A DNA stretch of 64,000 bases from Acidobacteriota bacterium (lineage in GTDB: Bacteria; Acidobacteriota; Terriglobia; Terriglobales; Acidobacteriaceae), in NCBI GenBank assembly GCA_021810625.1, contig JAJZIJ010000002.1:1-64000 (forward strand), written 5' to 3'. A program made the position numbers and the translations under genes. Shown here piece by piece: positions 27,840 through 36,938 of the stretch. Position 1 is the first letter of the stretch; each line of letters opens with the position of its first letter. The notes under the pieces were generated by a model. The model was not told where the DNA came from. It made no database searches and worked only from the letters and a program-made list of their open reading frames with translations.

Positions 27840-29215
27840 TTGCGCTCCGTCGCTTCCAGTTGGCGCAGCACGGCATCGGAGCTTGGCTCCAACAACACCG
27901 GCGGCTTGGCCAATTTCCGCAGCGATTCTTTCTCTGATGCGTTCAGCGCCGCAGTTTCCGTTTCTGTCAGTAATGTCCCGCGATGGAAATCAATCGTGTA
28001 CTCCGGGTCTTTCAACGTGTGCCCGGTCAGCACCAGCACCACAGACTCCTCGCGCCGCACTTTGCCCTGCGCGCAGAGCTTCTTCAACCCGGCATAGGTC
28101 ACGGCGGAAGCTGGCTCACAGCCGATCCCTTCGGCTCCGATCTCCGCTTTGGCGATGGCAATCTCCTGCTCGCTCACCTGCTCGCAATATCCGCCCGTTT
28201 CCTGAATCGCGCGCGCAGTCTTGCGCCACGATGCAGGATTGCCGATGCGAATCGCCGTGGCCCGCGTATTGGCCTGCACCGGCTCCAGCCGCTCGCCGTT
28301 GTATTTCAGCAGGCTGGTGTAGAGAGGATTTGCGCCCTCGGCCTGGATCACGCTGATACGTGGGATGCGATCCGTCAGGCCCAGCGCGCGCATCTCGTGG
28401 AATCCCTTGCCCAGCGCTGCGCCATTGGCCAGATTTCCTCCCGGAACAATGATGTGGTCGGGAACCTGCCAGCCCATCTGCTCGGCAATCTCCAGCGCAG
28501 GCGTCTTTTGGCCCTCCAGCCGATAGGGGTTGACCGAGTTCAACAGATAGACCGGAGCGCGCTCAACAATCTCCGCCAGCACACGCACGCAGCCGTCGAA
28601 GTCTGTTTTCAACTGGCAGGTCAACGCGCCATAATCAACCGACTGCGCCAGCTTGCCCCAGGCCACCTTGCCATCGGGAATCAGCACCAGCGCGCGCATT
28701 CCTGCGCGAGCCGCATACGCGGCCATTGCGGCGGAGGTGTTTCCCGTGGACGCGCACGCCACCCAGGGAAATTTTTTCTCATGCGCGACAGAAAGCGCTG
28801 CGGTCATGCCCGTGTCTTTGAATGATCCGGTGGGATTCATCCCTTGATGTTTGGCATGGAGGCTATCCAACCCCACGCGCTGAGCGCATTGCGGCATCGC
28901 ATACAGCGGGGTGTTTCCCTCGCGCAGCGTCACGGCGCGCTCTGGATCGTCGAGAAACGGAAGCAGCTCGCGAAAGCGCCATACACCGCTCTGATTCAGT
29001 ATTGCGGCGGAGAGCCTGCGCTCGGCCCACAAGGCGCGCAGCGCGGGCGCATTGGGCCGTTGCGATCCATCTCCCTCGCCGTCCAACTCCCAGCTCGGAT
29101 AGATGACCTCGAATAATTCTTTGCATTGGAGACAGCGAAACCCAGCGGACATACCCTCTCCGCTGGTGACGATACCGCAGCCAATACAACGCAACTGATG
29201 CAATTTTTGTGCCAT
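27836..29215 (-). CDS. thrC: Threonine synthase
   Basis: PLP enzyme that converts O-phosphohomoserine to threonine. From the ATG at 29215 it is 459 residues. The N-terminus carries a zinc-ribbon-like pair C10-x-x-C13 and C28-x-x-C31, seen in one branch of the family, before the PLP fold with GMNPTGSFKDTGMT (Schiff-base lysine) and ACASTGNTSAAMAAYA. The open frame continues upstream to 29533, but those 106 residues resemble no threonine synthase, and a purine-rich GAAAGAAG lies just ahead of 29215. First gene of thrC-thrB. Confidence 0.94.
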   Translation of the reverse strand: MAQKLHQLRCIGCGIVTSGEGMSAGFRCLQCKELFEVIYPSWELDGEGDGSQRPNAPALRALWAERRLSAAILNQSGVWRFRELLPFLDDPERAVTLREGNTPLYAMPQCAQRVGLDSLHAKHQGMNPTGSFKDTGMTAALSVAHEKKFPWVACASTGNTSAAMAAYAARAGMRALVLIPDGKVAWGKLAQSVDYGALTCQLKTDFDGCVRVLAEIVERAPVYLLNSVNPYRLEGQKTPALEIAEQMGWQVPDHIIVPGGNLANGAALGKGFHEMRALGLTDRIPRISVIQAEGANPLYTSLLKYNGERLEPVQANTRATAIRIGNPASWRKTARAIQETGGYCEQVSEQEIAIAKAEIGAEGIGCEPASAVTYAGLKKLCAQGKVRREESVVLVLTGHTLKDPEYTIDFHRGTLLTETETAALNASEKESLRKLAKPPVLLEPSSDAVLRQLEATERK

Positions 29216-29339
29216 GCTTCTTTCTAGCCTATCAGGTGCGCCGCGCAGATTGGCGATCTCTTCATAGGAGCAGATTCCCATTCTAATCTGTATAAATTCG
29301 CAGGTGGAAACATCGCATCGTCTTGCATATATTTGTCCT

Positions 29340-30149
29340 ATGCCGAAACTCCATACACGGCGCTGGGCATGCTTGTCCGTGCTTAAACACAGAGAGGTTG
29401 TATCCGCCTGCCTGTTTCTGCTGCTGACCTGCGGCTTTGTTGCCGCGCAGACCCCGCTGCGCATCGCCGCCGCCGCCGATCTGCAACCAGTGCTTCCTGC
29501 TTTGATTTCCGTTTTTGAAAAAAACAGTGGCATACACGTCGCCGTCTCCTATGCTTCGTCCGCAACGTTGGCCGCGCAGATTCTCAGTGGCGCTCCCTTC
29601 GATCTTTTCCTCGCGGCGGATACATCGTTTCCGCAGAAAGTCATCGCAGGTGGGCGCGCCGAGGAGTCTGCGCCCGTCATGTATGCGCGAGGAACGTTGG
29701 TGCTTTGGGCGCGCAAGGATGCGTTGCATGGCGCCCCGCTGACCGTACAATTTTTATCCGATCCAAAGGTTACGCGCATCGCCATCGCCAATCCTGCCCA
29801 CGCGCCCTATGGACGCGCCGCCATCGCGACGCTGCACGGGTTGGGAGTGTATGACGCGCTGCAAAACAAGCTGGTCTACGCGGAAAATATCGCCCAGGCC
29901 GCGCAGTATGCCGCCTCTGGCAACGCGCAGTGCGGGTTAATCTCGCAGACCCTGGCCGAGAGCGCCGCACTCCGCGCCAGTGGCGCATATATTGCGATTC
30001 CAGCATCGGACTATCCGCCCATCGAACAAGGGGCTGTGCTTATCAAGGGCGCGCAGCAATCTGTCGCCGCGCAAAAATTTCTACAGTGGATATTGTCATC
30101 GCAGGGCCAGAGCTTGCTCGCCGCCGGTGGACTGATGCGCGCGCAATAA
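29340..30149 (+). CDS. modA: Molybdate ABC transporter substrate-binding protein
   Basis: Periplasmic molybdate/tungstate-binding protein. After a signal peptide ending near GFVAAQ the mature part begins PLRIAAAADLQPVL, followed by SYASSATLAAQILSGAPFDLFLAAD and PAHAPYGRAA, all characteristic of ModA. The ATG at 29340 is preferred; the GTG at 29304 would lengthen the N-terminus before the signal peptide. Neither has a good ribosome site, so a leaderless or weakly initiated start is possible. First gene of modABC and divergent from thrC. Confidence 0.93.
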   Translation: MPKLHTRRWACLSVLKHREVVSACLFLLLTCGFVAAQTPLRIAAAADLQPVLPALISVFEKNSGIHVAVSYASSATLAAQILSGAPFDLFLAADTSFPQKVIAGGRAEESAPVMYARGTLVLWARKDALHGAPLTVQFLSDPKVTRIAIANPAHAPYGRAAIATLHGLGVYDALQNKLVYAENIAQAAQYAASGNAQCGLISQTLAESAALRASGAYIAIPASDYPPIEQGAVLIKGAQQSVAAQKFLQWILSSQGQSLLAAGGLMRAQ

Positions 30150-30169
30150 AAATCCTGGGAGAGTGGATC

Positions 30170-30832
30170 ATGGACATCGCCGCGCTGCTGCTCACGCTTC
30201 GTCTGGCTACTGTCACCATGCTGGTGCTCGTTTTGTTGGCGCTGCCGCTGGCCTACTGGCTCGCGCATACGCGATGGCGCGGCAAAATCTTCATTGAGGC
30301 ATTCGTCGCGCTGCCCATTGTTCTGCCGCCGACGGTGATCGGCTTTTATCTTCTGGTTATGCTCGGCCCGCAGACGGCCTTTGGCCGCGTGGTCACGCAT
30401 CTGCTCGGACATCCGCTGGCATTTTCATTTTCCGGGTTGGTCGTTGGCTCGGTCATCTATAGTTTGCCCTTTGCCGTGCAGCCAATGGTGGCAGGTTTTG
30501 CCGCCATCGATCCCGCGCTGCTCGAAGCTGCCGCCGTGCTGGGCAGTGGCCGATGGGACACGTTGCGCCGCGTGGTATTGCCTCTCTCGCGTGGGTCGAT
30601 CCTGGCCGCCGCCGTGCTCACCTTTGCGCATACTGTGGGCGAGTTTGGCGTGGTTCTAATGATTGGCGGCAATCTTCCCGGCGTAACGCGCACGCTCTCC
30701 ATCGCGCTTTACGATCAGGTGCAGGATTTTTCCTACGCGCAGGCCAATCGTACCGCGTGGCTGCTGTTGGTCGTTTCTTTCGCGGCGCTCACATTGCTCT
30801 ATACCCAGAGAAGGACGCGTCGCCTTGTCTGA
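30170..30832 (+). CDS. modB: Molybdate ABC transporter permease
   Basis: Inner-membrane channel subunit with five hydrophobic helices. The coupling-helix motif reads EAAAVLGSGRWDTLRRVVLPLSRGSI. The ATG at 30170 is preceded by GGGAGAG and yields 220 residues, the usual ModB size; the open frame upstream to 29930 is only overlap with modA. It lies 20 bp after modA, and its stop overlaps the start of modC by eight bases. Confidence 0.95.
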   Translation: MDIAALLLTLRLATVTMLVLVLLALPLAYWLAHTRWRGKIFIEAFVALPIVLPPTVIGFYLLVMLGPQTAFGRVVTHLLGHPLAFSFSGLVVGSVIYSLPFAVQPMVAGFAAIDPALLEAAAVLGSGRWDTLRRVVLPLSRGSILAAAVLTFAHTVGEFGVVLMIGGNLPGVTRTLSIALYDQVQDFSYAQANRTAWLLLVVSFAALTLLYTQRRTRRLV

Positions 30833-31607
30833 TTCGCAATCATCGTTGCCCGCTGCCAATCCCTGGCTCACGCTCCAGATCGACCATGCCTTTGCGCCCT
30901 TCCGTCTACAGGTACAGCTTGCCCTCCATGCGCCGTGGACGGTACTCTTTGGCCCCTCCGGCTCCGGCAAGACGACGATCCTTCGCGCCCTCGCTGGTCT
31001 CTTTTCGCCCGATGTCGGAAGCCTCCAGCTTCAAGGTGAAACGATCTTTGCTCGCGCAGCCAACAAGCCGTGCGCCATCAATCTTTCGCCGCAGGCACGC
31101 CGCATCGGGCTGGTTACGCAGACTCCGGCGCTCTTTCCGCATTACACCGCTGCGGAGAATATCGCTTTCGCGCTGCGTGGATTTTCCTCCGCCGAGCGCA
31201 ACAAAAAAATTCAGGCATTGCTACAGATTTTTGGAGCGGAATCCCTTCGCGACCGACTGCCGCATCAGCTCTCTGGCGGGCAGCAACAGCGCATTGCGTT
31301 GGCGCGTACCCTGGCTGCTGCGCCGCGCCTGCTGCTGTTGGATGAACCCTTCTCCGCGATGGATCGCGCGGCTCGGCTGGAAATCTTGAACAATTTGCGG
31401 CAGTGGGTGCAACAACGCGCCGTGCCCGTCTTGATGGTCACGCACGATTTGGCCGAGGCCTTCACCGCCAGCGAGGAGGTTGTTGTGCTTGAAGATGGTC
31501 GCGCCGTCGCGCAGGGCCGAGCGGAGATTGTGCTACGCAAAGCGCGGGCGCAGTTGCTACAGGAATTGGGAGTCACTCCGAACGCCGCTCACTCGCCGGA
31601 GAGATAG
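30825..31607 (+). CDS. modC: Molybdate ABC transporter ATP-binding protein
   Basis: ATPase subunit with Walker A GPSGSGKT at 43-50, signature LSGGQQQR, Walker B LLLLDEP and the H-loop in MVTHDLAEA. At 260 residues it lacks the C-terminal TOBE (molybdate-sensing) domain of the ~350-residue E. coli ModC, so direct feedback inhibition by molybdate is unlikely. The start is TTG at 30825 with AAGGA nine bases upstream. The 3' end overlaps the convergent murB gene by 19 bp. Confidence 0.93.
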   Translation: MSDSQSSLPAANPWLTLQIDHAFAPFRLQVQLALHAPWTVLFGPSGSGKTTILRALAGLFSPDVGSLQLQGETIFARAANKPCAINLSPQARRIGLVTQTPALFPHYTAAENIAFALRGFSSAERNKKIQALLQIFGAESLRDRLPHQLSGGQQQRIALARTLAAAPRLLLLDEPFSAMDRAARLEILNNLRQWVQQRAVPVLMVTHDLAEAFTASEEVVVLEDGRAVAQGRAEIVLRKARAQLLQELGVTPNAAHSPER

Positions 31608-32656
31608 ACTGGCTCCTGCTCCAGCACAATGCCGAACCTGGCTGTGACACGCGCGCGAATTGCGTCGCGCAGCGCGAGAAGATTCGCCGCCGTTGCGCCA
31701 CCGCGATTGACGAGCGCCAGCGTATGTCGGCTGGAGATACCCACAGTATCGCCGACGGCATCGACCGTCGCGCCTTTGGAAAATCCTGCCTGCTCGATCA
31801 GCCACGCTGCCGGAATTTTTACAAACCCCGCGCCCATTGTGCCCGCGCCTGCGGGATAGTGCGGGATGCCATCGAATTTTTCGGCGAGTTGCGCGAACTG
31901 CGCCGCCGCAAGCACAGGATTCTTAAAAAATGATCCAGCGCTGCGGCAATCAGGATCGCCCTCAACCAGCAGCATTCCTTTGCGATGGCGAATCTCGCGC
32001 ACGGCCTCGCGCACCGCAGCCAATGTCAGCGCCGATGTTTCATACTGCGAAAATCTCTGCGCCAGGTCTTTGTAGGTCAGCAGCGGCGCGCCACCACGCC
32101 GTAGTCGGTACGTCACTTCGCTCACAATGTAGCGTTGTCGCGCCGTCGTGTTGAACAGGCTGCTGCGATAGGCAAACTCACAAGCGGCGTTATCGAACTC
32201 CACCCATTGCAGTGTCGTCCGATCCAGCGCCCTCACGCGCTGGATGGTCGAGGAAACCTCCTGCCCATACGCGCCCACGTTCTGCACCGGCGTTCCGCCC
32301 ACCGTGCCGGGGATGCCAGACAAACACTCCACCCCGGCGCAATTTGCAGCCACGGTTGAGGCAACAAAGCTGTCCCACTCTTCGCCTGCGGCTACGGTAA
32401 AGATGGTGTCCGTTCCATCCTCTTCGCGGCGTAGGCCACGCAGCGCGATGTGCAGGACAAGGCCGGGAAATCCCGCATCGGCCACCAGCAGATTGCTGCC
32501 GCCGCCCAGCACAAAGAGCGGCAGGTTGCGGCTGCGGGCAAACTCGACGGCTTCGACAATGTCGGCCTCGCTCCTGGCCTCGGCAAACCAACGCGCCGGG
32601 CCGCCAATGTCCAGCGTTGTGTATCCAGCCAGCGCGATATTTTCCTGCATCTCCAC
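31589..32656 (-). CDS. murB: UDP-N-acetylenolpyruvoylglucosamine reductase
   Basis: FAD enzyme that makes UDP-N-acetylmuramate for peptidoglycan. YTTLDIGGPARWF, VLGGGSNLLVAD and the catalytic serine in SAGSFFKNP (S242) are present, with the C-terminal glutamate in EQEPVYLSG. Length 355 and the inserted region around RSSLF fit the type I (E. coli-like) class. It is not in a mur cluster here. Its tail overlaps modC on the other strand. Confidence 0.95.
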   Translation of the reverse strand: MEMQENIALAGYTTLDIGGPARWFAEARSEADIVEAVEFARSRNLPLFVLGGGSNLLVADAGFPGLVLHIALRGLRREEDGTDTIFTVAAGEEWDSFVASTVAANCAGVECLSGIPGTVGGTPVQNVGAYGQEVSSTIQRVRALDRTTLQWVEFDNAACEFAYRSSLFNTTARQRYIVSEVTYRLRRGGAPLLTYKDLAQRFSQYETSALTLAAVREAVREIRHRKGMLLVEGDPDCRSAGSFFKNPVLAAAQFAQLAEKFDGIPHYPAGAGTMGAGFVKIPAAWLIEQAGFSKGATVDAVGDTVGISSRHTLALVNRGGATAANLLALRDAIRARVTARFGIVLEQEPVYLSGE

Positions 32657-32714
32657 CGCTTCAGCCTACATCAATTGCCGCAAAAGATTGAATGAGTGTT
32701 CGTGACCTGTTCGG

Positions 32715-33413
32715 TTAGCTTTTAAAGATTTGAGGCAACCTACTTTGAATGTATTTGGATGGGCCTGTCAATACGATGACCTGTGATCCGAACTGATTTC
32801 CATCTGCTCCCTTGATGGGCGATACAAATGATGCGTTGTACATCGACATTTTCCAAAGAGTAAGTTCAAGTGGAGCGTTGGCTTGCATTCCTTCATAAAA
32901 AAAGGTCTGGCATAAATTCATTTCGATATGATTGCTGGCTTTCATGTCAAAAAGCGAATTAACCAAAGGGATGCCGGCATCGGAAATAGTCGCCACTCTT
33001 GCTGTGCAGTCAGAGTTAAGCAAAATTTCCCAGTGATACCAAGCCAGCCCCTTTGCAATGTATATAAAGAGGCTTTCAAATTTCTCTGGATCAATTTGAA
33101 TACTGGTACCCCGACTTGATTGCATAGATTGCAAAACCTCCTCACGTAGTTTCATATTTCTATGAATTCGCTTCGGTATCATTGTTTGTAAATTGTGCTG
33201 GGCATCCGGGTGTTGACCTCCGAATGGCAGGATCGTAGTCAAATAATGCTCAAGACGAGACTTTTCAGAATTACACTCACCACAAGCTGGAACTTTAGGA
33301 AGATTATCCCTATGTTGTTTCAAGAAAAATTCGCGTGCAACGACATGATCTGCCGTCGTAGAAGGCTCTTGGGCACAGTACACGCACGTTTTCCCCTTAT
33401 ACTTCTTGCTCAT
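32715..33413 (-). CDS. HNH endonuclease-domain protein, orphan
   Basis: The first 60 residues form an HNH-type zinc fold: C10-x-x-C13, the catalytic D22-H23, then C44-x-x-C47-N48 and H56. The remaining ~170 residues (KGLAWYHWEILLNSD, NQFGSQVIVLTG) are not recognised and could be a target-binding or partner domain. It is not next to integrases, methylases or phage genes. Base composition is visibly more AT-rich than its neighbours, suggesting transfer. The ATG at 33413 has no strong ribosome site. Confidence 0.75.
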   Translation of the reverse strand: MSKKYKGKTCVYCAQEPSTTADHVVAREFFLKQHRDNLPKVPACGECNSEKSRLEHYLTTILPFGGQHPDAQHNLQTMIPKRIHRNMKLREEVLQSMQSSRGTSIQIDPEKFESLFIYIAKGLAWYHWEILLNSDCTARVATISDAGIPLVNSLFDMKASNHIEMNLCQTFFYEGMQANAPLELTLWKMSMYNASFVSPIKGADGNQFGSQVIVLTGPSKYIQSRLPQIFKS

Positions 33414-33521
33414 ATGAGCAGTTTAGCCTCAATCAATCAGTCATGCGCTATACAATAAGCTATGTGAGTCCAGCGGCCCAGCCGCATGATTCTTGCAATC
33501 GTTCCCGGAGGAGCAGGCACA

Positions 33522-33947
33522 ATGTACCCAGAGATTATGGTTATTCCCATGCGCGAGGAACTGACTCGCGCTGGCATCAAGGAAACTCGCACCGCCGCCG
33601 AAGTGGACGCAGCCGTTGCCCAGCCCGGTACGACGCTGCTCGTTGTCAACTCCATCTGCGGATGCGCCGCTGGCAAGATGCGCCCCGGCGTCCGTTTGGC
33701 GCTGCAACACACCACGCGGCCTGATCAAGCCATCACCGTTTTTGCCGGACAGGATCGTGAGGCCACAGAGAAGGCGCGCAGCTACTTTGTCGGACAGCCG
33801 CCGAGTTCGCCCGCCGTGGCCCTGCTGCGCGATGGCAAGCTGGTCTATCTGATGCAGCGCTCGTCCATTGAGACATCGACCGCGCCTGCCATTGCACAGG
33901 AATTGACCCGCGCCTTCGACGAGTTCTGCTCCAAGACCACAGCGTAA
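33522..33947 (+). CDS. Bacilliredoxin, BrxA/BrxB (YphP/YqiW) family
   Basis: Thiol-disulfide protein of the family that removes bacillithiol from proteins. The start MYPEIMVIPMREELTRAGI is the family's conserved N-terminus, so the ATG at 33522 (behind GGAGGAG) is right rather than the one at 33486. The active site is C46-G47-C48 within NSICGCAAGKMRPG, the CGC form. Length 141 is typical. It is followed by the DUF885 gene. Whether this organism makes bacillithiol cannot be read from the window. Confidence 0.92.
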   Translation: MYPEIMVIPMREELTRAGIKETRTAAEVDAAVAQPGTTLLVVNSICGCAAGKMRPGVRLALQHTTRPDQAITVFAGQDREATEKARSYFVGQPPSSPAVALLRDGKLVYLMQRSSIETSTAPAIAQELTRAFDEFCSKTTA

Positions 33948-34010
33948 TTTTTCGGAATAGCCGTGCTGCTCTCTTTGCGGTCAGAGTGGCGCGGCCATTA
34001 CACTCAGGTC

Positions 34011-35930
34011 ATGTATTGTGCATCTCGCTTCCGCATCCGCGTGGCCTGTCGCGCGCTTCTGTTCGTTTTTCTCCTGAGCAGCTTTGCGCGTTGGGGTACG
34101 GCGCAATCCAAATCCGCGCAATCCAAATCCGCGCAATCCACCCCTGCCCAGCCAGCCGCGCCGCTCGCGCCCGTCGCCGACCGTCTCCGCGACCTGAACG
34201 CCATCTTCCACGACTACTGGCAGGACAAGCTGAAGCACGATCCGGAGTTTGCCTCCACCATCGGCGATCATCGTTATGACGATCAACTCTCCGACTACTC
34301 CGTGGATGCCTATAACGACGCAACGGCGCGGGGATTTCGGTTCCTCAAACGACTTGGCGCCATCGACACCACGGGCATGAGTGACGAAGATCGCCTGAGC
34401 AAGCGCCTGCTGGTACACGACCTGGTCGATCAGCAGGAGGAGTCCATCTGCAAACCCTGGCAGACACCCGTCACGCAGATGAACGGCCTGCCCACCGATC
34501 TGCCCGCGCTGGTGGAGACGCTCTCTTTTCGCACCGTGGATGACTACGACCACTACGTCACCCGTCTCCGCGCTGTGCCTCATGCCTTCTACCAGATCAG
34601 CTATGACATGGAACTTGGCGCGGAGCAGCACAATACGGAACCAAAATATCTGATGGAAAAAGTGCTGGCGCAGGTAAACGCCCTGGCCGCCGAGAAGCCG
34701 GAAGACACGCCCTTTGCCGCGCCGCTTCAGCACTTCCCTGCCAGCATCGCCGCCGCACAGCAGTCCGAGATTCGTGACGCCGTTTTGACAGCCATACGCG
34801 CGCAGGTGCTGCCAGCCTATGCGCACTTTGCCAAGTTTCTGACGGGCGTTTATATCCCCGCTGCGCGCATGGATCCCGGCATGGAGGCCACGCGCAACGG
34901 CGATGCTTGCTACGCCTATCTAGTGCGCCACAACACAACCACTGACCTGACGCCGACGCAGATTCACGAACTCGGCCTGCAACAGATGGCGCGGATCGAA
35001 CCAAAGATGTTGGCGCTGGCGCATTCGCTCGGTTATGCGGATTTGAAGACCTTTCGCGCCGCGCTTGCCGCCAATTCCAAGGAACACGCGCAGTCTGGCC
35101 AGCAGTTGATTACTCTCTACCAACATTATGTGACGCAGATGCAGGCCAAGCTCCCTACAATGTTTAACAAACTGCCGCAGGAGAAATTGGTCGTGGTACC
35201 GATGACCGCTGCCGGAGCCTCCGATCAGGTGCCCGCTGATTATCAGCCCGGCACGCCGGATGGCTCGCGCCCCGGATGGATTCGCGTGAACACTTTCGAC
35301 GCGCAAAAACGTCTGCTCACAACCGTCGAGGCCATCGCGTACCACGAAGGCGTTCCCGGCCATCATTTGCAAATTTCGCTGGCGCAGGAGAACACCCATC
35401 TTCCAGAGTTTCGCCGCTTTGAGGAGTACACCGCATACGTGGAAGGCTGGGCGCTCTACAGCGAGCAACTGGGCAAGGAGGCGGGCTTCTACACCGATCC
35501 CTACAGCGAATATGGCCGCCTGGAAGATGAGATGTGGCGCGCCACGCGGCTGGTTGTCGATACCGGAATCCACTCTCAGCACTGGACACGAGAGCAGATG
35601 GTGCAATACTTTCACGACCACACCGGACTCGACGACCTGACCATTGAGGAAGAAGTTGACCGCTACATTGCATGGCCCGGACAGGCGTTGGCCTATGAAG
35701 TCGGCGATCTGGAAATTCTAAAATTACGCGCCGAGGCGCAACAGGCTTTGGGTAGCCGCTTCGACCTTCGCGCCTTTCACGATGAGATACTCGACGCAGG
35801 AGCCTTGCCGCTGGACATCCTGCAACCTCGCGTGGAAGCGTGGATCGCCGCGCAGAAAAAGGTCGTAGCCGTCTCTGGTTCCGGCCCTAATTCCGGTTCA
35901 ACAGCCGCCGCGCCTTTGGCTTCGCGCTGA
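34011..35930 (+). CDS. Secreted DUF885 family protein (putative zinc carboxypeptidase)
   Basis: Large DUF885 protein, about 639 residues from the ATG at 34011. A signal peptide (ACRALLFVFLLSSFARWGTAQ) is followed by a short Q/S/A repeat, QSKSA twice then QSTPA. The metal-site motif YHEGVPGHHLQ occurs in the C-terminal half with AYVEGWALYSEQLG, a pattern that resembles HExxH-type metallopeptidases. I infer an extracytoplasmic peptidase; activity is unproven for most of the family. An upstream ATG at 33963 would place 16 extra residues before the signal peptide. Confidence 0.88.
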   Translation: MYCASRFRIRVACRALLFVFLLSSFARWGTAQSKSAQSKSAQSTPAQPAAPLAPVADRLRDLNAIFHDYWQDKLKHDPEFASTIGDHRYDDQLSDYSVDAYNDATARGFRFLKRLGAIDTTGMSDEDRLSKRLLVHDLVDQQEESICKPWQTPVTQMNGLPTDLPALVETLSFRTVDDYDHYVTRLRAVPHAFYQISYDMELGAEQHNTEPKYLMEKVLAQVNALAAEKPEDTPFAAPLQHFPASIAAAQQSEIRDAVLTAIRAQVLPAYAHFAKFLTGVYIPAARMDPGMEATRNGDACYAYLVRHNTTTDLTPTQIHELGLQQMARIEPKMLALAHSLGYADLKTFRAALAANSKEHAQSGQQLITLYQHYVTQMQAKLPTMFNKLPQEKLVVVPMTAAGASDQVPADYQPGTPDGSRPGWIRVNTFDAQKRLLTTVEAIAYHEGVPGHHLQISLAQENTHLPEFRRFEEYTAYVEGWALYSEQLGKEAGFYTDPYSEYGRLEDEMWRATRLVVDTGIHSQHWTREQMVQYFHDHTGLDDLTIEEEVDRYIAWPGQALAYEVGDLEILKLRAEAQQALGSRFDLRAFHDEILDAGALPLDILQPRVEAWIAAQKKVVAVSGSGPNSGSTAAAPLASR

Positions 35931-35964
35931 CATTCTGTATGTTTGTAAAGATAAGGAGCATCCT

Positions 35965-36825
35965 TTGACCGATATCGACGCAACCTTCATCGAAGAAACC
36001 GTAAAAGCCTCATTCCCCGATACCACTGTGGCCATTCTGGGCGCGGGAAAGATGGGCGGCCTGCTGCTTCAGGCATTTTTGAAAAATCATCTCTTCGCCC
36101 CGGAGCATCTCCACGCCACCGTGCAGCATGAGGAGCGCTCCATTGCGCTCTCCGCGCAGTATGGCGTGGATGTCAGCACTGACAACGTGGCGGCGGCGAA
36201 GGCCAGCGATCTTATTCTGCTCGGCGTCAAGCCGATTCAGGTTAAAGATGTTGTCCAGCAGATTCGCCCTGCGCTCCGGCCTAAAAAGCTGCTCATCTCC
36301 TTTGCCGCGTCTGTAAAAACTCGCGCCATTGAAGAGGCGGCGGGCATGGACATTGCCGTCATCCGCGCCATGCCCAACACTCCGTCCATGCTGGGCGCGG
36401 GCATTGCCGCGCTCTGTCGCGGACGCTTCGTCACCGACGAGCAGATGGCGCTGGCCTCGCGTGTCTTTGAATCCATCGGGCGCACCGTCTTCGTCGATGA
36501 AAAGCACATGGACGCCGTCACGGGACTCTCCGCCAGCGGCCCCGCGTTTATCTACATCATTCTGGAATCGCTGGCCGAGGCGGGCGTCAAAGTCGGCTTG
36601 CCCCGCGATATCGCCACGTTGCTGGCCGCGCAGACTACCTACGGCGCGGCGCGGATGGTGCTCGAAACGGGCTATCATCCTGCGTTGCTCAAGGATGCCG
36701 TTACCACTCCGGCAGGCTGCACCATCGACGGCATTTTGGAGTTGGAAGAAGGCGGCCTGCGCGTGACGCTCATCAAAGCCGTGATGCGCGCCGCCGAACG
36801 CGCCAAAGAACTGGCAGAAGGTTGA
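35965..36825 (+). CDS. proC: Pyrroline-5-carboxylate reductase
   Basis: NAD(P)H-dependent last step of proline synthesis. Rossmann motif AILGAGKMGG at 23-32, then VIRAMPNTPSMLGAG, TGLSASGPAFIY and the C-terminal signature TTPAGCTIDGILELEEGGLR. Length 286 is normal. The start codon is TTG at 35965, set by a strong AAGGAG centred about ten bases ahead. Confidence 0.96.
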   Translation: MTDIDATFIEETVKASFPDTTVAILGAGKMGGLLLQAFLKNHLFAPEHLHATVQHEERSIALSAQYGVDVSTDNVAAAKASDLILLGVKPIQVKDVVQQIRPALRPKKLLISFAASVKTRAIEEAAGMDIAVIRAMPNTPSMLGAGIAALCRGRFVTDEQMALASRVFESIGRTVFVDEKHMDAVTGLSASGPAFIYIILESLAEAGVKVGLPRDIATLLAAQTTYGAARMVLETGYHPALLKDAVTTPAGCTIDGILELEEGGLRVTLIKAVMRAAERAKELAEG

Positions 36826-36868
36826 AGGCAGGCGGCATACATGAATCTGTCATTCCGAGCGGCGGGTG

Positions 36869-36900
36869 CCCCATTCAAGCCTTCCTTTGGCTTGAGTGGG
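36869..36900. repeat. CAAGCC hairpin repeat, copy 2
   Basis: CCCCATTCAAGCC and GGCTTGAGTGGG around a seven-base loop, same orientation as the copy at 26373. It occupies the proC-ctaA gap and would be transcribed if the two genes share a message. Confidence 0.85.
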
Positions 36901-36938
36901 ATGAGCATCTACGGGAATCTTTGTCTGCGAACCCAGCG

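Noticed and set aside
36822-36938. N-terminal extension of CtaA
   Set aside because: It translates a CAAGCC hairpin repeat and has no signal or helix; the ATG at 36939 directly precedes the first conserved region.
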